From NCBI GenBank assembly GCA_045627405.1, contig JAZQNP010000013.1, forward strand, positions 54,931-118,930: a stretch of 64,000 nucleotides of DNA, read 5' to 3'. This DNA comes from Firm-04 sp045627405. Its GTDB lineage: Bacteria; Bacillota; Clostridia; Oscillospirales; Ruminococcaceae. Made by a program: the position numbers and the translations under genes. The notes under the pieces were generated by a model, which searched no databases, was not told the DNA's origin, and saw only the letters and a program-made list of their open reading frames with translations. Of the stretch, positions 26,260-34,407 are shown piece by piece (the first letter of the stretch is position 1; each line of letters begins with the position of its first letter).

Positions 26260-27672
26260 TTATTTTTCAAGCAGGCGCAGCAGTTTCTGTTTGAACCCGC
26301 CCTGTCCGGTATAGGGGTGCTCCCGCAGCGAGAGGTTGCAGTGTGTGCTGCCGTAGAGTACGGTCGATGGATGCGAAAACTCCCGGAAGCCCCACTCCCC
26401 GTGATATGCTCCCATGCCCGAATGCCCTGTCCCGCCGAACGGCACACCCTTTACCATGATATGAAGGCAGACTTCATTGACACAGCCGCCGCCGTACTGC
26501 TGCGTCTGCATGACCCGTTCCGCCCATTTGCGGTCGCGCGTGAACAGATACAGCGCAAGTCCGTGTTCGCGTTCGGAGATCGTTTTCAGCAATGCCCCGA
26601 TTTCCGCATCGCGAAACGGCACGACCGGCAGCAGCGGCGAAAAAAGCTCATGCTGCACAATCGGCTCGCCGATCCCGACAGGATAGATCACGGTCGGCTC
26701 ATATTTCCATGTGTCAGGATCGCCGTTGCCGCCGTAAATGATGCGGCTGCGATACTGTTCGGCTTCATCTGCACATTTCTGATATGCCTGCCCGGAAATC
26801 AGATGCGGATATTCCGGATTCTGCAAAGCATTCTGCCCGATCTGCCGCCGGAATTCCTGTTTCAGCACATCAAGAAACTGCTCCGCGATCTCCTCTGCAA
26901 CTGCTACCTGATTGATATTGATGCAGATCTGTCCGCTGTTGCAGAGCTTGAAAAAGGCGATCTTCCGTGCTGCATCGCGCAGATCGGCGTCCTTGCGGAC
27001 TATGCACCAGTTGCCGGTCTCGCCGCCGAGTTCCAGTGCAACCGGCGTCAGATTTTTCGCCGCCGCCTCCATCACATGCACACCGACACGCGGTGAACCG
27101 GTATAGAAGATTTTGTCATATCGCTCCGCAAGGCACAGATCGGCAATATCATGACCGCCGTCAATCAACACGACATATCGCTCCGGATAAAGCTCTGCGA
27201 GCATTTTCTGCATGACCGCAGTACAATGCGGCGATTTCGAGCTTGCCTTGATCACTGCGGTATTGCCTGCTGCGAGCGATGCTGCAAGCACGCCGAGTGT
27301 CAGCAGTACCGGAAAATTGAACGGGCTGATGATCAGTGTCACGCCGTAGGGCATTTTATAGACCTTGGTCAGCACGCTCGGAAAGCATTGCAGCCCGCTG
27401 AAATGCGTCTCCGGCTTTGCCCATTTGCGCAGACCGGCGAGTATTTCGTTGATCTCCGCGATCACTACGCCGACGTCGCAGAGATAAGCCTCCGCTTCTG
27501 TTCTGCCGAGATCTGCCCGAAGTGCCGCCGTCAGTTCGCTGCTGTTCGCGCGAACTGCTGCCCGAAGCCGTTTGAGCTGCCTGATCCGGAATTCCAGCGG
27601 GAGTGTTTTGCCCGTACGAAAAAAACATCGCTGTGTTTCCACGATCCTGTGAATCTCTTTTGCAGTGCGCAT
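26260..27672 (-). CDS. Aldehyde dehydrogenase (class 3 / fatty-aldehyde type)
   Basis: NAD(P)-dependent oxidation of an aldehyde to an acid. The start at 27672 (MRTAKEIHR) has GGAGG eight bases upstream; the longer frame to 27732 begins inside the promoter. The 470 residues show SPFNFPVLLTLGVLAASLAAGN, the Glu motif LELGGETGN, the catalytic Cys in NSGQICININQ, and a hydrophobic C-terminal half typical of the AldX/YwdH class 3 branch. The normal ELGGK is ELGGE here. A consensus promoter lies directly upstream. The substrate is unknown; it is not obviously part of the pectin pathway. Confidence 0.92.
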   Translation of the reverse strand: MRTAKEIHRIVETQRCFFRTGKTLPLEFRIRQLKRLRAAVRANSSELTAALRADLGRTEAEAYLCDVGVVIAEINEILAGLRKWAKPETHFSGLQCFPSVLTKVYKMPYGVTLIISPFNFPVLLTLGVLAASLAAGNTAVIKASSKSPHCTAVMQKMLAELYPERYVVLIDGGHDIADLCLAERYDKIFYTGSPRVGVHVMEAAAKNLTPVALELGGETGNWCIVRKDADLRDAARKIAFFKLCNSGQICININQVAVAEEIAEQFLDVLKQEFRRQIGQNALQNPEYPHLISGQAYQKCADEAEQYRSRIIYGGNGDPDTWKYEPTVIYPVGIGEPIVQHELFSPLLPVVPFRDAEIGALLKTISEREHGLALYLFTRDRKWAERVMQTQQYGGGCVNEVCLHIMVKGVPFGGTGHSGMGAYHGEWGFREFSHPSTVLYGSTHCNLSLREHPYTGQGGFKQKLLRLLEK

Positions 27673-27703
27673 ATCTGATCCCTCCGATCTCTGTGATACC
27701 TCT

Positions 27704-27732
27704 ATTGTATCTGATTTTACACTGCCTGTCAA
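27704..27732 (-). promoter_or_regulatory. Promoter of the aldehyde dehydrogenase gene
   Basis: Minus strand TTGACA (27727-27732), 17-bp spacer, TACAAT (27704-27709): a near-consensus sigma-A promoter 32 bp upstream of the start codon. Confidence 0.8.
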
Positions 27733-27774
27733 GGGGGCAGAGGCTGCCGTTGTGCGGTGAAATCGCCTAAGTAC

Positions 27775-27803
27775 TTGCAGAAATCAAACAATTATGATAT
27801 ACT
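27775..27803 (+). promoter_or_regulatory. Upstream promoter P1 of the Xre regulator-GH44 unit
   Basis: TTGCAG (27775-27780), 17-bp spacer, TATACT (27798-27803). Transcripts from here would carry the palindrome at 27830-27850 in their leader and read through promoter P2. Confidence 0.65.
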
Positions 27804-27829
27804 GGATGCATCACAACCCGCACTTGTGC

Positions 27830-27850
27830 TTTACAACTTACAGTTGTAAA
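27830..27850. promoter_or_regulatory. Perfect 9-bp dyad, candidate operator between tandem promoters
   Basis: TTTACAACT at 27830-27838, a TAC centre, and the exact complement at 27842-27850. It lies about 20 bp after the P1 start and 19 bp before the P2 -35 box, so a bound protein could affect both. The Xre protein encoded immediately downstream is the natural candidate binder. Confidence 0.6.
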
Positions 27851-27868
27851 ACTGCAAGAGCCATTCGC

Positions 27869-27897
27869 TTGCACACAACCGCCAATTATGCTAGAAT
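27869..27897 (+). promoter_or_regulatory. Downstream promoter P2 of the Xre regulator-GH44 unit
   Basis: TTGCAC (27869-27874), 17-bp spacer, extended -10 TGCTAGAAT with hexamer at 27892-27897. Transcription would begin near 27904. Confidence 0.7.
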
Positions 27898-27984
27898 GAA
27901 ATCAGGAAAGGAAAACACTGAATGCATGTTCAAGCAGATGCCTCCCCTTCGGCTCTCTGCACCTGCATTCGGCGGTATCATGCA

Positions 27985-28887
27985 ATGAAAAAATCGCAAA
28001 ACTTCCATTCCAACCTCGCAAAGCGCAGAAAAGAGCTTCGCCTTACGCAGGAACAGCTTGCCGTGCGGATGAATGTCTCGCCGCAGGCTGTTTCAAAATG
28101 GGAAAAAGCAAGCTATCCGGATACGGAACAGCTTCCGAAACTCGCTGCTGCGCTTGATATTTCGCTTGACAGTCTGTTTGGGATTCAGCAGCAGACAGGA
28201 GATACTGACCCTGTGCAAACTGTCAGCAGTGCATTGCAGGCCTTGGCTCCCGATGAACGCTCGGAGCTGATCGTCAAGCTGTTTTATGCTTCGATCTGCG
28301 CTTTCGATCCGTCTGCCGAGGGGGAGACCGGACGCTTGCGCGGCAGCTATGAGCATGAGACATATGCCGGTCTGCACACAGACCATGAAATCGCTCTGCA
28401 ACGGCTCAACTCGGATTTGAGATATTGCATCTACCTGGAAAAACCGAAAACGGGTGCGGCAGAATATCTGCAAGACGAAACACGGATTGTGCGTCTGCTG
28501 ACTACGCTTGCGGATCCCGATGCGCTCCGCATGGTGAAATACATGGCAAGCAGCTGCCGGAACAAGCTCTTTGTTCCGGAAAAGCTCGCAGAGCGGCTGC
28601 ATATTCCCATGGAAAAGGTGCAGAGCATCATGAACCGGCTCGACCGCTTCGGCTTTGTCTGGCGTATGGCTGCCGACCTCGGCGATGAGGCATCTGTCAT
28701 TATGTACGGCTATACGCACAATCCTGTGCTTGCAATGATTCTGGTACTGGCACAGTCCGCCTGCAACTATCTGCAAAACTATGACACCAAGGTCGATACT
28801 TACAAGTACGGCACATTCCAGGACCGCACGACCGGAAATCCGGACAGCGTTCCGCAGGTATCCGCTTGGGATACAGATTCTATTTAA
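27985..28887 (+). CDS. Xre-family helix-turn-helix regulator upstream of GH44
   Basis: A 300-residue DNA-binding protein. Residues 1-65 are a standard Xre domain (RRKELRLTQEQLAVRMNVSPQAVSKWE). The C-terminal two thirds include a second winged-helix-like section, ADPDALRMVKYMAS...KLAERLHIPMEKVQSIMNRLDRFGFV, probably sensing or dimerisation; no ligand domain is recognised. Start choice is uncertain: an in-frame ATG at 27922 has AAAGG ten bases upstream but adds 21 atypical residues, while 27985 begins the domain directly but has a weak ribosome site. It ends 14 bp before the GH44 start, so the two are co-transcribed. Confidence 0.87.
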   Translation: MKKSQNFHSNLAKRRKELRLTQEQLAVRMNVSPQAVSKWEKASYPDTEQLPKLAAALDISLDSLFGIQQQTGDTDPVQTVSSALQALAPDERSELIVKLFYASICAFDPSAEGETGRLRGSYEHETYAGLHTDHEIALQRLNSDLRYCIYLEKPKTGAAEYLQDETRIVRLLTTLADPDALRMVKYMASSCRNKLFVPEKLAERLHIPMEKVQSIMNRLDRFGFVWRMAADLGDEASVIMYGYTHNPVLAMILVLAQSACNYLQNYDTKVDTYKYGTFQDRTTGNPDSVPQVSAWDTDSI

Positions 28888-28901
28888 TCAGGGGGATCAC
28901 C

Positions 28902-31118
28902 ATGAAAAAAACACTCGCATTTCTTGCCGCTCTGACAATGCTGACAGCACCGTTCAGCGCGGTTCCGGCATCCGCAGCCGGAAGCTATGACATGAAAGTC
29001 ACTGTTGACCTGTCCGACAGCGGCAAAACCATCAGCCCGTATATTTACGGCATCAACGAATACGGTCATCAGGACGATCTCAAAAAGATCACTGTCAATG
29101 CCGTTCGACAGGGCGGCAACCGCATGACTGCATATAACTGGGAGACAAATGCCTCCAACGCCGGCTCGGACTGGAAATACAGCTCGGACAACAACCTTTC
29201 AAATTCCGATGCGCCTGCCGACTGTGTGCAGCAGCTCTCCGCAGAAGGCACAAAATACGGCTTTGGCTATAAGCTGACAACCTTGCAGCTTGCAGGCTAT
29301 GTTGCCGCAGATAAGAGCGGCACGGTCACGGAAGCGGAAGCCGCACCCTCTCCGCGCTGGAATGAGGTCAGGCTGACAAAGGGCAGCGCGTTTTCCGATG
29401 AGCCCGATCTCACCGACGGCGTTGTCTATATGGATGAATATGTGGATTACATCATCCGCAAGCTCGGTGATTCGCAGTCTGCGACCGGCATTCAGGGGTA
29501 TTCGCTCGATAATGAGCCTGCACTTTGGCAGAATACACACAGCAGGATTCATCCGGATGCAGTCGGGATACAGGAGCTGACTGACAAATCCATAGAGATC
29601 GCTGCTGCCGTGAAAAAGCTCGACCCGAAAGCGGAAATCTTCGGACCGGCACTCTACGGCTACACCGCATACGATCACCTTGCAGACGACGATGCAAGCG
29701 AAGAATGGGAGACATTAAAGGCGGCGGGCGGCTATCATTGGTATCTCGACTGCTACCTTGATGCGATGAAGCAGGCATCCGATGCAGCAGGTGTGCGCTT
29801 GCTCGATGTTCTGGATATTCACTATTATTCGGAATCCAGCCGAAACGGCGCAGAGGACCGCTTGCAGTCAGTCCGAACCCTCTACGAAAAAGGCTTTGTC
29901 GAGAACAGCTGGATCGGGCAGTGGTGTCAGACGAACATCCCGATTCTGCCGACCGTTCAGGCGTCGATTGACCAATACTACCCCGGCACAAAGCTCGGTA
30001 TCACGGAGTACAATTTCGGCGGAGAAGACGATCCCTCCGGCGCAATCGCGCAGGCGGAAGCTCTGGGCTGCTATGCGGATGCAAATGTGTATTTTGCATC
30101 GCTCTGGGGCGGCAGCGGATATATTCTCTCCGGTCTGAATCTGTATACAAACTATGACGGAAAAGGCAGCAGCTTCGGGGATACACTGCTCCCCGCTAAA
30201 ACAGAGGACGTCTCAAAATCCAGCGTATATGCGGCGAAAACCGGCGATGCTTCTACTGTGACTATCATGCTGACGAATAAAAGCATGACCGACGAAGAAC
30301 ATGCCGTAATCTCGCTGAACGGCGCAACAAAGAACTACAAAAAGGCAGCTCTGTACGCCATTACATCCGAATCGGCAGAGATCCGACTGATAGAAACCGT
30401 TGATGTGACTGACAGCACGGTTGATGTGACGCTTCCGGCGTACTGCGCAGCAATGCTTGTGATCTCGGATGATGCAAACGCCTTTGCGGATGCACAGCAG
30501 GAAGAAAAGATACAAAAGGCCGAAACCTTTGATGACCCGATGAGCCTGATCAACAAGAACGGTTTTGTAGAGATCCCGATCACAGATGCAGCACACCTCA
30601 AACAGATCATCATTACCGGCGACGTGAAGTCGAGTGCGGGTTCGTCGTGGGCCAGCGCAGGCTGTGCGGTCTGCATCAACGCGGTCACACCGGACGGCAC
30701 CGAATTCTGGACGAGCAAGGGATACAGTCTGACGCTCGGTACCGGCGCAAGGGCTGTTGTCGAATTTGACGGCACGCTGCAAAATGCGGATAAGGAAGAT
30801 GTTGCAGCGGTGATCGCAGACGGCAAGGTCGAGCTGCAAAAATGGTGGGACGCCTCTGAAAAGCAGGAAGCGGAAATCGCTGACGAGATCACGGTGACCT
30901 ACACAAAGGTCGAGGTCGTGTATGAATACAGCGGCAGCAGTCTGCGCGGAGATGTCAACGCAGACGGGATCTTCAATGTTGCGGATGCAGTTGCGCTCAT
31001 GAAATATCTGACCGCCTCGGGTTCTGCGGCAGACTGGAACGCCGGAGATCTTGACGAAAACGGCAGACTGAATGCATGCGATCTCACTTTGCTGAAACGG
31101 CTGCTTCTGAACGGATAA
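28902..31118 (+). CDS. Secreted GH44 endoglucanase/xyloglucanase with type I dockerin
   Basis: Predicted extracellular hydrolase of beta-1,4-glucans such as cellulose or xyloglucan. The start at 28902 follows AGGGGG; a Sec signal (MKKTLAFLAALTML...ASA) spans about 27 residues. The GH44 module (about residues 30-540) has SPYIYGINEY, the catalytic Glu motif SLDNEPALW, LDVLDIHYYSE and GITEYNFGGED. Residues about 555-680 form a carbohydrate-binding-like beta-sandwich. The dockerin has GDVNADGIFNVADA and GDLDENGRLNACDLT, close to that of the PL1 enzyme, so both should dock on the same cohesin type. The mature length is 738 residues with signal. Confidence 0.93.
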   Translation: MKKTLAFLAALTMLTAPFSAVPASAAGSYDMKVTVDLSDSGKTISPYIYGINEYGHQDDLKKITVNAVRQGGNRMTAYNWETNASNAGSDWKYSSDNNLSNSDAPADCVQQLSAEGTKYGFGYKLTTLQLAGYVAADKSGTVTEAEAAPSPRWNEVRLTKGSAFSDEPDLTDGVVYMDEYVDYIIRKLGDSQSATGIQGYSLDNEPALWQNTHSRIHPDAVGIQELTDKSIEIAAAVKKLDPKAEIFGPALYGYTAYDHLADDDASEEWETLKAAGGYHWYLDCYLDAMKQASDAAGVRLLDVLDIHYYSESSRNGAEDRLQSVRTLYEKGFVENSWIGQWCQTNIPILPTVQASIDQYYPGTKLGITEYNFGGEDDPSGAIAQAEALGCYADANVYFASLWGGSGYILSGLNLYTNYDGKGSSFGDTLLPAKTEDVSKSSVYAAKTGDASTVTIMLTNKSMTDEEHAVISLNGATKNYKKAALYAITSESAEIRLIETVDVTDSTVDVTLPAYCAAMLVISDDANAFADAQQEEKIQKAETFDDPMSLINKNGFVEIPITDAAHLKQIIITGDVKSSAGSSWASAGCAVCINAVTPDGTEFWTSKGYSLTLGTGARAVVEFDGTLQNADKEDVAAVIADGKVELQKWWDASEKQEAEIADEITVTYTKVEVVYEYSGSSLRGDVNADGIFNVADAVALMKYLTASGSAADWNAGDLDENGRLNACDLTLLKRLLLNG

Positions 31119-31128
31119 TAAGGTTGCA

Positions 31129-31169
31129 AACCGCCGCCTGCAAAAAGCAGACGGCGGTTCTTCTGTTTC
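31129..31169 (+). terminator. Terminator after the GH44 gene
   Basis: CCGCCGCCTGC at 31131-31141, five-base A loop, GCAGACGGCGG at 31147-31157 with one bulge, then TTCTTCTGTTT. Ten bases after the stop codon. Confidence 0.75.
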
Positions 31170-31251
31170 CGGCTATCCGATGCACCTCTCCCGTCCATCT
31201 CCTGCATCCCCATACAGATGTCAACTCGTCGGAGAAAAAGAAGCATACACA

Positions 31252-31280
31252 TTGACTTTTTCATTCATTCGATGTATAAT
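31252..31280 (+). promoter_or_regulatory. Promoter of the CmpB-type membrane protein gene
   Basis: TTGACT (31252-31257), 17-bp spacer, TATAAT (31275-31280), about 37 bp before the start codon. Near consensus. Confidence 0.8.
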
Positions 31281-31317
31281 CAATAACAGATGAACCAAAA
31301 AGGAGTGTCGGTATCAT

Positions 31318-31857
31318 ATGAAAACAAGACGCATTTCAGAATATGTCGTGTTCTTTTGGATCTATGCCGTGATCGGCTGGCTGTATGAAGTCGTTTTGGA
31401 GACGTTCATTTATCGCTGGGGATTCAGCAACCGCGGCGTTTTATTCGGACCGTGGCTGCCGGTATACGGTTTCGGAGCAACCGTCTTTCTGCTTTTGTGG
31501 TATCGCCTGATCAAAGGCAAGCCGCTCACGCGAAAGCTGCTCCTGCTTCCCGTGATTTTTCTTCTGACAATGGCAACTGCAACGCTGATCGAACTCATCA
31601 CAAGTTATCTGTGTGAATGGATCATCGGCTCATGGCCGTGGCAGACCTACGCAGATTATGAGATCAACTTTCAGGCGCGCATTGCACTAAGCCCGAGCAT
31701 TCGCTTCGGCATCGGCGGTGTTGTGTTTCTGTATGTCATTCAGCCGCTGCTGGACAGACTGACCGCCCGAATGAAAGATAAAACAGTTTGTATTTCAGCC
31801 ATTGTGATTGTCACAGTGCTTGCAGCAGATCTTGTGTACACCGTATTTTTCCGCTGA
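31318..31857 (+). CDS. CmpB-family (putative ABC transporter type IV) membrane protein
   Basis: A 179-residue protein with five or so hydrophobic segments. The N-terminal FFWIYAVIGWLYEVVLETF followed by NRGVLFGPWLPVYGFGA is the signature of the PF06541 family. Biochemical function is not established for the family, despite its ABC-transporter label. AAGGAG precedes the ATG and the gene has its own promoter and terminator, so it appears monocistronic. Confidence 0.85.
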   Translation: MKTRRISEYVVFFWIYAVIGWLYEVVLETFIYRWGFSNRGVLFGPWLPVYGFGATVFLLLWYRLIKGKPLTRKLLLLPVIFLLTMATATLIELITSYLCEWIIGSWPWQTYADYEINFQARIALSPSIRFGIGGVVFLYVIQPLLDRLTARMKDKTVCISAIVIVTVLAADLVYTVFFR

Positions 31858-31871
31858 GATTCATGCAGCAC

Positions 31872-31914
31872 AAACCGGATTCGCATTTTTTCATGCGGAT
31901 CCGGTTTTGTTTTG
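31872..31914 (+). terminator. Terminator after the CmpB-type gene
   Basis: AAACCGGATTCGCA and TGCGGATCCGGTTT form an almost perfect 14-bp stem (31872-31906, one mismatch) followed by TGTTTTG. Confidence 0.8.
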
Positions 31915-31986
31915 CGGTTATTTTCCTTTCCAATGTATCCTTCCGGCGATCTCCTTACCCGCGTTTCCTCTTTTCCGTCACAAAAA

Positions 31987-32033
31987 ACATCACGCCGTAT
32001 GACCTTCCGGTGCGGCGTGATGTATTTTTCTTT
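31987..32033 (+). terminator. Strong hairpin with T-run just upstream of the M50 protease gene
   Basis: Perfect 11-bp stem ACATCACGCCG (31987-31997) and its complement (32013-32023), 15-base loop, followed by ATTTTTCTTTTC. No gene ends between this and the previous terminator 80 bp upstream. It is therefore either a second terminator or an attenuator in the leader of the M50 gene starting at about 32050. Confidence 0.65.
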
Positions 32034-32049
32034 TCTTCACTTTCATATA

Positions 32050-32658
32050 ATGCAAAAAACAAACATGAGGTGCGCCTTGTTCTGTATCACTGTTTTCGGC
32101 ATGGAGCTTGCCGTGGATTTCACTGCGCCTGCCCTGCTCGCTTTCCTCTCGCTTATGCTGCCTAAGCGCACTTTTTTGCACATGTGCGCTGCCTGCTTGC
32201 TGCATGAGGCAGCACATTTTTTTGCGATGATCGTTCTGCGCCGCCGCCCCTCTCTGCTGCGCGTCTCCGCTGCCGGTCTGCATCTCGAACTCAAACAGGA
32301 TGCCGTCTGCCCGCTCCCTGTACTCGCCGCCGTTCTGCTCGCCGGTGCTGCCGCAAATTTCTCGGCAGCTACTCTGTTTTTTGCGCTGCACATGCCGGAT
32401 GCGGTACAGGCGCATGCCTCTCTTGCAGTATTCAATTTGCTCCCTTATCGCTCAACCGACGGCGGCACGCTCCTCTGCGCTGTGCTGGAACCGCGATTGA
32501 TCCGGAGCAATCCAGCGAAGCTGCGCTCTGTCATGCGCACCCTTTGCATCCTTCTGACTGCGTCCCTCTCGGCTCTGCTCATCGCTGCACACAGCCGCAA
32601 TCTTTCAGTCTGGTGCATGATCCTCTTTATGACCGCTGCTGAATGGCTCAGCGTCTGA
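32050..32658 (+). CDS. M50 (site-2 protease-like, SpoIVFB-type) membrane metalloprotease
   Basis: Predicted intramembrane zinc protease. The frame has hydrophobic segments and the two defining motifs: HEAAH in CLLHEAAHFFAMIV (HExxH) and NLLPYRSTDGGTLL (NxxPxxxxDGG) that supplies the third ligand. Length about 202 residues is short, like SpoIVFB without a CBS domain. The start is uncertain: ATG at 32050 or 32065 has no good ribosome site, and a TTG at 32077 has GAGGTG four bases upstream; longer starts would run through the hairpin at 31987-32023. It ends 8 bp from the converging cohesin gene. Confidence 0.8.
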   Translation: MQKTNMRCALFCITVFGMELAVDFTAPALLAFLSLMLPKRTFLHMCAACLLHEAAHFFAMIVLRRRPSLLRVSAAGLHLELKQDAVCPLPVLAAVLLAGAAANFSAATLFFALHMPDAVQAHASLAVFNLLPYRSTDGGTLLCAVLEPRLIRSNPAKLRSVMRTLCILLTASLSALLIAAHSRNLSVWCMILFMTAAEWLSV

Positions 32659-32666
32659 ACCGTGAC

Positions 32667-33251
32667 TCAGTTCAGCGTGAACGACGTGGTCACGCTCGTC
32701 ACATCAATCTGACTCTGTCCGATCAGAAAATCCGCAACATCGCACTCCAAAATAAAACTGTCTCCGGACTGTGCATCCTGCGGCAAAGTGAATTCAAAGG
32801 AGAACAGCGAGCCGTTTGCCGTCAAGGGTGTGACATTCATCATGGCATACCCTGCTATATGCTCCTCCTCATTCAGCGAAGTCACCGCCAACATCCCTTC
32901 GGTGACGCTGCCGTCCTCAAATGCAAAACCGTTTTCAACATTCCCGATGACCGGCTTTAATGCCGCATCATACATCACACGCATTCCAATCATCTCAAAC
33001 GCCGGATTGTTTCCGAGATTGACTGTCACCTTCACCGTCTCATCGCCCGCAGATACCGGCGACGCAACTGCCCAAACTACCGCATTGCTGTAATCCGATG
33101 TCTTTATGCTGCTGCCGTCCGGCGGAAGCTCCGAGGATCCGTTCTGCACTGTATTGTCCCCTCCGCTGCTTTCCGCAGTTTTATCTGCGCATCCTGCCAT
33201 GCTGCAAAGCATCGCTGCTGCCAAAACCGCACTGATAATCTTTTCTTTCAT
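32667..33251 (-). CDS. Lipoprotein with a single cohesin-like domain
   Basis: Likely a lipid-anchored cell-surface docking protein for dockerin-bearing enzymes. The start at 33251 (MKEKIISAVLAAAML) has GGAGAGAGG upstream. The lipobox SMAGC gives lipidation at about Cys21. A short Ser/Gly/Asp-rich linker (to about residue 50) leads to one domain of about 140 residues with the cohesin pattern: VTVNLGNNPAFEMIGMRVMYDAALKPVIG, then GMLAVTSLN, GSLFSFEFTLPQDAQSGDSF and a final ECDVADFLI. There is no sortase motif or second module. It overlaps the end of the DUF58 gene by 71 bp. Cohesin assignment is by pattern only; related CnaB/DUF-type sandwiches are the alternative. Confidence 0.72.
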   Translation of the reverse strand: MKEKIISAVLAAAMLCSMAGCADKTAESSGGDNTVQNGSSELPPDGSSIKTSDYSNAVVWAVASPVSAGDETVKVTVNLGNNPAFEMIGMRVMYDAALKPVIGNVENGFAFEDGSVTEGMLAVTSLNEEEHIAGYAMMNVTPLTANGSLFSFEFTLPQDAQSGDSFILECDVADFLIGQSQIDVTSVTTSFTLN

Positions 33252-34407
33252 AATTGCCTCTCTCCTTTTCATTTGGCTGCTCCGTTCTAAGATGCGGAGA
33301 TCCCTCCGCCTGCGCATATGCTGCCCGCGGGATTCGCTGTACATTTCGCAGTTTTCCGGACGGCGCACGCAGTGTCAGCACCGTCAGACGCGGCTCCTGT
33401 GCCGCATACCGCAGCAGCTCCCTGTCAACATACGCGGTGACTGCTACAATCTGCCGTGCGGACTCCTCTGCACACACGCGCTGAACCAGACGGGTGAATT
33501 TTCCCGTGACCGTCAGCGGCAATGCTGCAAGCAATCGCTGCATCCGCTGCGCCCCCGCTTTACCTGTGCAGAACGCCGTCTCTGCCGGCTCTCTGCCGAT
33601 CTGCGTATTCGCACAGAACCGCACCGGTATGCGCGCTTGTGCGGCTGTACATAAATATGACGCGCAGACCCGTATCGCATCTTCATATGCACTGCGGTCG
33701 GATGTCTGCCCGCGGTCCGTCTCGCGTGTGGCACAGTTGAGCAGAACCGTCAGTGCGGGCGTTGCCGTCTCCTGATACTGCCGCACCATCATCTGCTCAC
33801 TTCGCGCAGATGCGCTCCAACTGATGTCCCGCACAGGATCGCCGTCCGCATACGGGCGAATGCCGCAGAACGCATAGCGATCTTGCAGCAGGGTGCGCCG
33901 GAGTAACGCTTCTCCTGTGTTTTGCTGCGGCAATTCCTCCGGCAGAACACTGCGCCGGACTGCCGGCAGAACCGTCAGTGCAGCACACGCCTCTCCGAAT
34001 AGCTGCGAAAGCTCAACCGTTCCAAACAGATCGGTCAGCATGATGACGGCATGTGACACAGTGTACATGCCCCGGCGCGTACAAGTTACCGTGCGCCGCC
34101 GCTCAATCTTCCGGTACGGGTACAGGCAGAAAAAGCTCGACAAAAACCGCGTTTCTCCCGTCACTGCACCCTCCATGCCGCCGAACACCAGCGACGCATC
34201 CGTCGTCAGCTCCGCCTTGACCCACGGCAGCGGCAGCAGCTTCTGATTGCAGATCGTTTCAATCAGCTCAACCTGCTCCCCCTCGGTGACTTCATCCGCC
34301 GAAAACGAGAGCGTATAACTGAGATGCCGGTAGCCGAATCTCCGCAGCAGAAGATGCGGCAGAAGAATCGCTGCGGCAATGCCCAGCAACAACAGAAAAA
34401 TCATCAT
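33181..34407 (-). CDS. DUF58 domain protein (MoxR partner)
   Basis: A 408-residue membrane-anchored protein; two N-terminal hydrophobic segments (about residues 1-20) precede a beta-rich region and a DUF58/VWA-like domain with the signature CGIRPYADGDPVRDISWSASARSEQMMVRQY. Its ATG at 34407 overlaps the stop codon of the MoxR-type ATPase. Such MoxR-DUF58 pairs act in assembling or maturing envelope and metal-dependent complexes; the exact client is unknown. The 3' end overlaps the start of the cohesin lipoprotein by 71 bp in another frame, so the last 20 residues may be poorly conserved. Confidence 0.88.
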   Translation of the reverse strand: MMIFLLLLGIAAAILLPHLLLRRFGYRHLSYTLSFSADEVTEGEQVELIETICNQKLLPLPWVKAELTTDASLVFGGMEGAVTGETRFLSSFFCLYPYRKIERRRTVTCTRRGMYTVSHAVIMLTDLFGTVELSQLFGEACAALTVLPAVRRSVLPEELPQQNTGEALLRRTLLQDRYAFCGIRPYADGDPVRDISWSASARSEQMMVRQYQETATPALTVLLNCATRETDRGQTSDRSAYEDAIRVCASYLCTAAQARIPVRFCANTQIGREPAETAFCTGKAGAQRMQRLLAALPLTVTGKFTRLVQRVCAEESARQIVAVTAYVDRELLRYAAQEPRLTVLTLRAPSGKLRNVQRIPRAAYAQAEGSPHLRTEQPNEKERGNYERKDYQCGFGSSDALQHGRMRR

